Shown piece after piece: positions 1 through 4,778 of a DNA stretch of 8,294 bases. The notes below the pieces were generated by a model. The model made no database searches. It was not told the origin of the DNA and saw nothing but the letters and a program-made list of their open reading frames with translations. The stretch is taken from contig JAEDNF010000062.1 of assembly GCA_016302655.1 (NCBI GenBank), positions 1-8,294 of the forward strand, given 5' to 3'. The stretch comes from Oscillospiraceae bacterium (GTDB taxonomy: Bacteria; Bacillota; Clostridia; Oscillospirales; Ruminococcaceae). The number at the start of each line of letters is the position of its first letter. Positions within the stretch are counted from its first letter, which is position 1. A program made the position numbers and the translations under genes.

Positions 1-57
1 ACGGTCGTGTTTAAACTGGATTATTGGGGCAAATGTGGTATGTATTATCGTGTTTGA
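1..57 (+). CDS. C-terminal end of an unidentified protein (partial)
   Basis: The first reading frame is open from the left edge and gives 18 residues ending in GMYYRV before a TGA at 55-57. A GC-rich hairpin begins at the stop codon itself, which is the usual arrangement for the end of a gene. The fragment is too short to assign to a family. A second frame is also open from base 2 to a TAA near 118, but it reads through the hairpin and has less natural composition, so frame 1 is preferred. Confidence is limited because no start or domain is visible. Confidence 0.4.
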   Translation, partial: TVVFKLDYWGKCGMYYRV

Positions 58-84
58 GGCGGCGACTGCTTGCAGGAGCCGCCT
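57..84 (+). terminator. GC-rich hairpin after the partial left-edge gene
   Basis: AGGCGGC (57-63) pairs perfectly with GCCGCCT (78-84), and the loop contains a further CTGC/GCAG pairing. It starts at the stop codon of the partial gene. Only a short, weak T stretch (ATGTTT) follows, so it may be an inefficient or rho-assisted terminator. Confidence 0.5.
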
Positions 85-299
85 ATGTTTACCGGCAGTG
101 CCTAAATTAACAGCCGAATAATCCGTTTATGAAAACAGCTCTATCTTTTTTTCTTTCAATTTTCTTCTCTGACTGACTCGGTGTTACCAAACGAAGTGAA
201 ACACTGGAGACATTTTTGAATCATTATAAATGCAAGCTTCAGAGTTAGAAACAAGCAGTTAGGGAAGCTTTAAAAATTTTCACAAATAAAAATTGCCTA
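85..299. other. Intergenic stretch with no recognised gene
   Basis: No convincing reading frame with a ribosome binding site is seen on either strand. The one structural item is an inverted repeat, AAGCTTC (234-240) and GAAGCTT (264-270), with a 23-base spacer. It is followed by TAAAAATTTT. Its role is unknown. Confidence 0.4.
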
Positions 300-348
300 T
301 GAAAAAAAGCAGAAAAAATAACCGCATATCCATTGATACACGGTTATT
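300..348 (-). terminator. Rho-independent terminator of the DUF4143 ATPase gene
   Basis: AATAACCG (317-324) and CGGTTATT (341-348) form an 8-bp perfect stem. TATC (327-330) and GATA (335-338) extend it inside the loop. Read on the minus strand, the hairpin is followed by TTTTTCTGCTTTTTTTC (316 down to 300), a long U-rich tract. It lies about 80 bases beyond the stop codon of the minus-strand gene, which fits its end. Confidence 0.8.
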
Positions 349-428
349 GTGGGAGAATCTGAATTTAAGTGCGGATTAGCTGGTGTGAATATGATTTTGA
401 TTTGTATAAAAATTTGCAGAACCCGAAA

Positions 429-1628
429 TCACCAGTTCTCTCTCAGCAGGAAGTCTGCTATATGCACGATTTCGATTCCATTGTCATTACCGATTGCAAG
501 AGGGTCACGGCAGACGACGTACTTATGATAATGGTCTTTGATTTCCATGAGATTATCAGTTTCACGAGTAGACTCAGCGGGAAGCTCGACGCAGACTTGC
601 ACGTAGATTCGCTCTTCTCTGCGTACTCCCACAAAGTCGATTTCCTTTGTGCTGTTCTTGCCGATATAGACATCATATCCTCTGCGCTTCATTTCAAGAT
701 ACACCACGTTCTCGAACATTGCGGAAAGCATCTTTCTGTCAAAACCGGTCTGACAGTATCTGAATGAAATGTCGGAAAGATAATACTTTTCCTGTGTTTT
801 CAGTACCGCTTTGCCCTGTAAATCAAGACGCTTGCACGGATAAATAATAAACGCTTCGGTGAGCCATTTGATATAGTTGTAAATTGCTTCAACCGAAAGA
901 CTGCGGTTTTCGCTTTTGAGGAATTTCACGATTGACGACGCTGAAAAGGTCATTCCTACATTTTCGATGATATAGCGTACCACACGGTCAAAAAGCTCTT
1001 TATTGCGTATCTGGTGACGCATGGAAATGTCTCTTGTGATAACGGAAGCGTAAATTCCTTCAACAATCTGATATGCTGAGCGTGTATCAAAGTTGCTGAT
1101 ACCGATAATCGGAAACCCGCCGTATTGAATATACTCGTCAAACATAGTTCTCGCTTCGGATAAATCCTTATTCCTGAAGCTCATATATTCCTTGAAAGAA
1201 AGAGTATAAACAGGTATCAATACATATCGTCCCGTCAGGTATGTTGAAATTTCGCTTGACATCAGCTTTGAGTTCGAGCCTGTCACATATATATCCACAT
1301 CAAAGCCTTCAAGCAGGCTGTTGACCGTCTTTTCCCAGCCGTCGATCTCCTGAAGTTCATCAAGAAACAGGTAGCACCTGCCTTTACCCTGAATGGCGTA
1401 TTTCAGATCGTTATACATATCCTTTGCGGTAAAATTCTCATCGATCTCCATTTCGTTGTATCTGCGTTCGATTATTTTTTCACTGCCGATACCACGCTTT
1501 TTAAGCTCTTCAGCCATCATTGCAAGTATAGTTGATTTTCCGCAGCGACGGACTCCTGCAAGGATTTTTACAAGCGGAACATCAATATACGGCTTGATGG
1601 CTTCGATATAATCAGGTCTGATAATCAT
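429..1628 (-). CDS. P-loop ATPase, AAA_14/DUF4143 type
   Basis: This 399-residue protein has the two-part build of the AAA_14 + DUF4143 family. Near the N-terminus are a Walker A motif GVRRCGKS (about 25-32), a Walker B YLFLDELQE with D90-E91, and a sensor-1-like VTGSNSK (about 115-121). The C-terminal DUF4143 part has a nuclease-like core, E329-I-D331-F and then YVQVC near 342-346. The usual E-x-K is replaced by Q-V-C, so nuclease activity is unlikely. Members are widespread in gut anaerobes and their cellular role is not established. The start is set at the ATG at 1628 because GGAGGTG sits 5 bases upstream. An upstream in-frame ATG at 1679 would fall inside the promoter. The gene is a single transcription unit with its own promoter and terminator, and length is normal for the family. 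Confidence 0.9.
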   Translation of the reverse strand: MIIRPDYIEAIKPYIDVPLVKILAGVRRCGKSTILAMMAEELKKRGIGSEKIIERRYNEMEIDENFTAKDMYNDLKYAIQGKGRCYLFLDELQEIDGWEKTVNSLLEGFDVDIYVTGSNSKLMSSEISTYLTGRYVLIPVYTLSFKEYMSFRNKDLSEARTMFDEYIQYGGFPIIGISNFDTRSAYQIVEGIYASVITRDISMRHQIRNKELFDRVVRYIIENVGMTFSASSIVKFLKSENRSLSVEAIYNYIKWLTEAFIIYPCKRLDLQGKAVLKTQEKYYLSDISFRYCQTGFDRKMLSAMFENVVYLEMKRRGYDVYIGKNSTKEIDFVGVRREERIYVQVCVELPAESTRETDNLMEIKDHYHKYVVCRDPLAIGNDNGIEIVHIADFLLRENW

Positions 1629-1633
1629 AGCAA

Positions 1634-1640
1634 CACCTCC
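1634..1640 (-). promoter_or_regulatory. Ribosome binding site that fixes the DUF4143 ATPase start
   Basis: On the minus strand GGAGGTG lies 5 bases before the ATG at 1628. No such site precedes the longer in-frame start at 1679. Confidence 0.85.
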
Positions 1641-1650
1641 GATAATCCTT

Positions 1651-1679
1651 ATTATACCCAAAAAACTTTGCTTAGTCAA
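1651..1679 (-). promoter_or_regulatory. Sigma-A-type promoter of the DUF4143 ATPase gene
   Basis: On the minus strand the -35 box TTGACT (1679-1674) and the -10 box TATAAT (1656-1651) are separated by 17 bases. The predicted transcript would begin near 1644, leaving a very short leader before the ribosome binding site. Confidence 0.8.
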
Positions 1680-1682
1680 GAA

Positions 1683-1708
1683 GTTTTTGCTGTTATAGCA
1701 GTAAAAAC
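1683..1708. repeat. Inverted repeat abutting the DUF4143 ATPase promoter
   Basis: GTTTTTGCTG (1683-1692) and CAGTAAAAAC (1699-1708) are inverted copies matching at 9 of 10 positions, with a 6-base centre TTATAG. The element begins 4 bases upstream of the -35 box, a position suited to a regulator or to an AT-rich upstream element. A binding function is inferred from position only. Confidence 0.45.
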
Positions 1709-1892
1709 TATGTGTTTTTATGTAGTATTTTGGTTATATACGAAAACATCCCAATGTTAATGTAATAATTTCATGAGTCGGTAGGAATATGGATTGATAC
1801 AAAAACTAACCTAATGCTCGAAGTACACATCGTGTTGCTCCGAATTTCACATATAAAGCAATGGATATTTCAAAATCCCCCTCATTTTCCTA
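1709..1892. other. Intergenic stretch between divergent ATPase genes
   Basis: This AT-rich stretch lies between the two divergent promoters. I see no reading frame with a plausible ribosome binding site, no RNA gene and no strong repeat in it. Confidence 0.4.
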
Positions 1893-1921
1893 TTGACAAA
1901 ACGCATCAGATAATATATAAT
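1893..1921 (+). promoter_or_regulatory. Consensus sigma-A-type promoter of the DUF234 ATPase gene
   Basis: A perfect -35 box TTGACA (1893-1898) and a perfect -10 box TATAAT (1916-1921) are separated by exactly 17 bases. Transcription would start near 1928. Such a consensus promoter usually implies either high expression or repression by a bound protein. Confidence 0.88.
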
Positions 1922-1923
1922 TA

Positions 1924-1943
1924 ACTTTAAAGTAAATTACTTT
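1924..1943. promoter_or_regulatory. Overlapping palindromes at the predicted transcription start (possible operator)
   Basis: AAAGTAA (1929-1935) and TTACTTT (1937-1943) form a 15-bp perfect palindrome around a central A. It shares bases with a second palindrome, ACTTTAAAGT (1924-1933). Together they give three ACTTT/AAAGT half-sites right after the -10 box, where a bound repressor would block transcription. No binding protein is identified, and AT-rich DNA produces such patterns by chance fairly often. Confidence 0.4.
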
Positions 1944-1968
1944 TATTTCAATTTAAGGAGATGATGAT

Positions 1969-3375
1969 ATGTGTGAAGTCTTTATCGGAAGAGAAAAAGA
2001 GCTTGCGGATTTGAATGAGCTTTATTCACAGGATAAGTTTCAGCTTTTCGTTCTGTATGGACGCAGACGTGTAGGCAAGACAACTCTGCTAAACGAATTC
2101 TGCAAGGACAAGGATACTATCTTCTATTCCGCAGAGCAGAGCAATAACAAACTCAATCTTGAAAAGTTCTCTTCTCTTGTTTTTAATTTCTACGGAGAAG
2201 ATAATTTAGAGACTTTTTCATCTTGGACTAACGCATTGTCATATATTAATGAGCGTCAGAAGGACAAAAAGCTGGTGCTTGTAATTGATGAGTTTCCTTA
2301 TCTCGTAAAGAAAAACAAGGCTTTGCTTTCAGAACTTCAGCACTTGATTGACCATAAGCTTACAAAAGGAAATCTTTTTATGATACTTTGCGGAAGCTAT
2401 ATGGGTTTTATGGAAAAGGAAGTCCTTGGCTCAAAGAGTCCTCTTTTCGGAAGAAGAACTGCACAGCTTAAGATGAAGCCGTTTAATTATCAGACGAGCT
2501 CAAAGTTTCTTGACGGATTTTCTGACACTGAAAAGCTTGAACTGTATGGTGCATTCGGCGGCACTCCGTTATATCTGCAACAAATAAATGCGAGCGAGAG
2601 CTTTGAAGAAAACATAAAGCGAGCATATCTAAAAGTAACCTCGTATCTCTATGAAGAAACGCTACTGCTTCTTCGTCAGGAGGTACAAGAACCTGGTGTT
2701 TACAGCGCAATCATTGAAGCTATTGCAAGCGGATATACAAAGGCGAATGAGATTTCCACCAAAATCGGCGAGGACTCTGCAAAGTGCCTGAAATACATCA
2801 AGACCTTATGCGAGCTTGGAATATTACACAAGGAAACGCCATTCGGAGAAAAAGAATCCTCCCGAAAAACAATTTACGGCATTTCAGATTTTATGTTCCG
2901 CTTCTGGTATCGTTATGTTTTCGCAAACAGAACGCTTATCGAAACGGGCGCACAGCAGGTTGTATGGGCAAAGCGAATCGAGCCTGATTATAACAGCTAT
3001 ATGGGGCTTGTTTTTGAAAAAGTCTGCACGGATTATCTCAGCGTTAAGAACGCACATGGCGAACTGCCGATACTTTTCACCTCTATCGGAAGATGGTGGG
3101 GAACTAACCCTGCTACTCACGGTCAGGAGGAAATTGATTTGGTTGCAAACGACGGAAAGGATTATATTTTCGGCGAGTGCAAATGGCGAAACGAAAAGCT
3201 TGACCTCTCCGTTCTCCGTGAGCTAAAAGCCAAGGCCGATATATTCAGCAAGAACAGAAACAAAACTTATTATGTGCTGTTCTCAAAATCGGGATTTACC
3301 GATGCTGTAATAAACGAAGCGAAGACCGATGACGGTATTATGCTCGTGAACTTGAATGAGCTTATGAATTTTTGA
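1969..3375 (+). CDS. P-loop ATPase with DUF234 nuclease-like C-terminus (ATPase_2 family)
   Basis: This 468-residue protein opens with the family signature FIGREKEL. A Walker A motif YGRRRVGKTTLL (about 30-41) and a Walker B LVLVIDEFPYL with D107-E108 follow, and a CGSYMGF motif is in the sensor-1 region. The middle carries a winged-helix-like segment. The C-terminal DUF234-type part has an apparently intact PD-(D/E)xK core: E388-I-D390 and then G402-E403-C404-K405-W. Length matches the usual size of this family. Members are common in archaea and anaerobic bacteria; their role is unsettled, with DNA binding or cleavage suspected from the fold. AAGGAG (1955-1960) lies 8 bases before the ATG. 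The gene has its own promoter and terminator and diverges from the DUF4143 ATPase gene. It is not a duplicate of that gene, because the signature motifs differ. Confidence 0.92.
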   Translation: MCEVFIGREKELADLNELYSQDKFQLFVLYGRRRVGKTTLLNEFCKDKDTIFYSAEQSNNKLNLEKFSSLVFNFYGEDNLETFSSWTNALSYINERQKDKKLVLVIDEFPYLVKKNKALLSELQHLIDHKLTKGNLFMILCGSYMGFMEKEVLGSKSPLFGRRTAQLKMKPFNYQTSSKFLDGFSDTEKLELYGAFGGTPLYLQQINASESFEENIKRAYLKVTSYLYEETLLLLRQEVQEPGVYSAIIEAIASGYTKANEISTKIGEDSAKCLKYIKTLCELGILHKETPFGEKESSRKTIYGISDFMFRFWYRYVFANRTLIETGAQQVVWAKRIEPDYNSYMGLVFEKVCTDYLSVKNAHGELPILFTSIGRWWGTNPATHGQEEIDLVANDGKDYIFGECKWRNEKLDLSVLRELKAKADIFSKNRNKTYYVLFSKSGFTDAVINEAKTDDGIMLVNLNELMNF

Positions 3376-3386
3376 TATAATAACAC

Positions 3387-3432
3387 ACCGCTCGACCGTC
3401 AGCACAAACGACAATAGGGCGGTTATCTTTTT
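3387..3432 (+). terminator. Terminator of the DUF234 ATPase gene
   Basis: ACCGCTC (3387-3393) pairs with GGGCGGT (3417-3423) with one G-T wobble, and ATA/TAT pairing can extend the base. The sequence TATCTTTTT follows immediately, giving a five-base T tract at 3428-3432. It begins 11 bases after the stop codon. Confidence 0.7.
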
Positions 3433-3517
3433 CCCTGCCTGACAGAGAATAAAGATTTTTGGCACTGATCCTGAGCATTATAAAACCGACGGCAAGGAAA
3501 AGGCTATATTACTATTT

Positions 3518-3523
3518 AGGAGG
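3518..3523 (+). promoter_or_regulatory. Consensus ribosome binding site of the 151-residue protein gene
   Basis: AGGAGG lies 8 bases before the ATG at 3532. It supports this start and indicates a genuinely translated gene. Confidence 0.8.
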
Positions 3524-3531
3524 AAGCGGAA

Positions 3532-3987
3532 ATGAATAGAATTATTGAGGATATTGTTCCTTTTAAGGGATATTGTGAGTTCCTTCTCTATCAAAGCATA
3601 AATGAAGCTAAAACTGTAATCAAGAATCACGGCATGAAATACACATTAGAAGTATGGGGAAACAACGAATGCACTAATCCGGTTCCGTGGACAATTATAA
3701 GAATAGATGATAATATTCATCTGTTTTTCGCAAAGGATAAATTATTTAAGATTTATCTCAGTAACAGATGTGATGCTAAACTCCCCAATGGTATATCAAT
3801 TGGTATGCAATTGAGCGAAGCACTTGCAATTGATCCTACCCTTGAATATGATGATTGGGAGGAAGATTATCAATCTCCGCAGGGATACTGGCTTGAAGAT
3901 GATTTGGATAATGGCACTGTAATGTCAATTAGTGTCTTTATCAAAGAAGCATTGGACGAGGAACTCTTTGAAAAATATAAATGGTAA
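3532..3987 (+). CDS. Acidic 151-residue protein of unknown function, possible immunity protein
   Basis: I do not recognise the family with certainty. The protein is small, cytosolic by appearance (no signal peptide or membrane segment) and strongly acidic, with 27 D/E against 14 K/R by my count and five tryptophans. The C-terminal half is the most distinctive: LPNGISIGMQLSEAL (84-98), then the tract DDWEEDY (107-113), GYWLEDD (118-124) and a beta-like VMSISVFIKE (130-139). The GIxxGMxxxEA pattern resembles a helix entry seen in several small alpha/beta domains. Small acidic proteins of this sort are often immunity partners of polymorphic or T7SS toxins, and an essC operon lies downstream, but no toxin gene is adjacent, so this is an inference. 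AGGAGG (3518-3523) sits 8 bases before the ATG. No clear promoter is visible. Confidence 0.8.
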   Translation: MNRIIEDIVPFKGYCEFLLYQSINEAKTVIKNHGMKYTLEVWGNNECTNPVPWTIIRIDDNIHLFFAKDKLFKIYLSNRCDAKLPNGISIGMQLSEALAIDPTLEYDDWEEDYQSPQGYWLEDDLDNGTVMSISVFIKEALDEELFEKYKW

Positions 3988-3995
3988 TAATATAG

Positions 3996-4015
3996 GCGCT
4001 GTAAAAAAACAGCGC
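3996..4015 (+). terminator. Strong hairpin after the 151-residue protein gene, without a T tract
   Basis: GCGCTGT (3996-4002) and ACAGCGC (4009-4015) form a 7-bp perfect stem with a six-A loop, 8 bases after the stop codon. No T run follows on either strand, so it may protect the mRNA end or be a weak terminator. Confidence 0.4.
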
Positions 4016-4341
4016 AAAATATGCAAAAAAATTCAGTAGAGCAAAGCGCTAACCTTTACGATTGCAGAAGAAGCACTTGCTATTATGGTTCTACACCCTT
4101 TTTAGCCGTTTTCGGAGTTTTCCTCGTTTTTAAAAACGACTGTCGCTATGATAGTTTACTCTGCTGGTAATCACCGAAACAGCAATTTGTTGTTGTGGTT
4201 TTTTCAGAATTGGGCATTTGATAAATAGACAATTTGAATATTTCTCTTTACAAGACTACAGAAAACTCCGCAGAAAAGAAAAAGTATTCTTTTCAGTTAT
4301 AAATCCCTCTTATTCAATTATTTGGATCAAATCAAAAATAA
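4016..4341. other. Non-coding stretch with small inverted repeats
   Basis: No credible gene is seen. Structural items are a perfect 16-bp palindrome TCGTTTTTAAAAACGA (4124-4139); a possible weak terminator, CAGCAA (4180-4185) against TTGTTG (4190-4195) with a T run at 4199-4204; and an inverted repeat GAAAAGAA/TTCTTTTC (4273-4280 and 4287-4294). An unrecognised small RNA or remains of a mobile element cannot be excluded. Confidence 0.4.
4173..4204 (+). terminator. Possible weak terminator before the essC operon
   Basis: ACC (4173-4175) and CAGCAA (4180-4185) can pair with GGT (4197-4199) and TTGTTG (4190-4195), with a G-T wobble and a bulge. Six T residues end the element. The stem is short and imperfect, so this is tentative. 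Confidence 0.28.
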
Positions 4342-4358
4342 TGACAAATTATTTGTCA
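4342..4358. promoter_or_regulatory. Operator copy 1: 17-bp perfect palindrome
   Basis: TGACAAATTATTTGTCA is a perfect palindrome of two 8-base arms around a central T. It is the same as the second copy downstream apart from the orientation of the centre base. It lies 18 bases upstream of the -35 box, suited to cooperative binding with copy 2. The XRE-family protein encoded just downstream is the obvious candidate ligand. Confidence 0.8.
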
Positions 4359-4375
4359 AAATGTCGGAAAAAGTA

Positions 4376-4404
4376 TTGACAAATAATTTGTCATATGTTA
4401 GAAT
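4376..4404 (+). promoter_or_regulatory. Extended -10 promoter of the XRE-essC operon
   Basis: A perfect -35 box TTGACA (4376-4381) is followed by a 17-base spacer and the -10 box TAGAAT (4399-4404). A TGT directly before the -10 gives the extended -10 element. Transcription would start near 4411. The palindrome at 4377-4393 covers the -35 box and most of the spacer, so a bound protein would exclude RNA polymerase. Confidence 0.88.
4377..4393. promoter_or_regulatory. Operator copy 2: 17-bp perfect palindrome over the -35 box
   Basis: TGACAAATAATTTGTCA repeats operator copy 1 with the same arms. The two centres are 35 bp apart, a little over three helical turns, which would place bound dimers on roughly the same face of the DNA. 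Its overlap with the -35 box predicts repression. Confidence 0.85.
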
Positions 4405-4440
4405 GTGGACATAGAGAGAATAAAGCAGAAAGATGTCGAA

Positions 4441-4446
4441 AAGGAG
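4441..4446 (+). promoter_or_regulatory. Ribosome binding site that fixes the XRE regulator start
   Basis: AAGGAG lies 7 bases before the ATG at 4454. It falls inside the reading frame that would begin at the upstream ATG at 4433, which has only a weak AGAAAG close before it. Confidence 0.75.
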
Positions 4447-4453
4447 ATGCAGG

Positions 4454-4774
4454 ATGCCCGCAGAAATCAAACTGACAGATGAACAGATAAAGATGATAGA
4501 TATCATGACGCAGGCTTTGCCTTTTCTCAGAAAAGAGATAGGAATAAGCCAGACCGAGCTTGCAAAGAAGGTCGGCGTTACCCGTCAGACTATTTCGCTT
4601 ATTGAGCGCAGACAGCAGAATATGACATGGACGCTATTTCTGGCTATCGTCTTTTTCTTCAAAAGCAACAACAATTTTGACCGCAAAAGCGGAAAGATAA
4701 TAAAAAAGCATCCCAATGTCGTCGAGCAGATGATGCTGCTGAATGACAGACTAAATGATCCCGAGGAGGATTAA
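4454..4774 (+). CDS. XRE-family helix-turn-helix regulator of the essC operon
   Basis: This 106-residue protein has one Cro/C1-type helix-turn-helix: EIGISQTELAKKVGVTRQTISLIERRQ, about residues 28-54, with the scaffold positions Q33, A37, V42, I47 and E51 as expected. A hydrophobic segment WTLFLAIVFFF (59-69) follows; in this family it is helix 4/5 packing rather than a membrane anchor, though it is unusually apolar. The C-terminal tail (70-106) is charged and has no effector domain. The start at 4454 is chosen for its AAGGAG; the in-frame ATG at 4433 would add seven residues. It is the first gene after the double operator and promoter and is followed 4 bases later by essC. I infer a self-repressing local regulator of type VII secretion; direct binding is not shown by sequence. 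Confidence 0.88.
   Translation: MPAEIKLTDEQIKMIDIMTQALPFLRKEIGISQTELAKKVGVTRQTISLIERRQQNMTWTLFLAIVFFFKSNNNFDRKSGKIIKKHPNVVEQMMLLNDRLNDPEED
4764..4769 (+). promoter_or_regulatory. Ribosome binding site of essC inside the regulator gene
   Basis: AGGAGG lies 9 bases before the GTG at 4779 and within the last codons of the regulator gene. It supports the GTG start and links translation of the two genes. Confidence 0.85.
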
Positions 4775-4778
4775 ACAA

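Noticed and set aside
369..767. Plus-strand open frame of 132 codons
   Set aside because: It lies mainly antisense to the 3' part of the DUF4143 ATPase gene, has no ribosome binding site, and its translation has no recognisable domain.
2784..3226. Two plus-strand open frames in alternate phases inside the DUF234 ATPase gene
   Set aside because: They overlap a well-supported coding frame and show no domain or translation signal of their own.
4124..4139. Palindrome TCGTTTTTAAAAACGA as a terminator
   Set aside because: It has no loop and no separate T tract after the stem, so it cannot form a normal termination hairpin.
4342..4393. Possible start of a CRISPR array from the two similar 17-bp units
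   Set aside because: There are only two copies, each a perfect palindrome, with an 18-base gap, and one overlaps a promoter. This fits operators, not CRISPR repeats.
4433..4453. Upstream ATG as the start of the XRE regulator
   Set aside because: The clear AAGGAG lies downstream of it and correctly spaced for the ATG at 4454. The added seven residues are basic and not typical of the family.
4520..4690. WTLFLAIVFFF in the XRE protein as a membrane anchor
   Set aside because: It is only about 11 residues long and sits where helices 4-5 of the DNA-binding fold normally lie.
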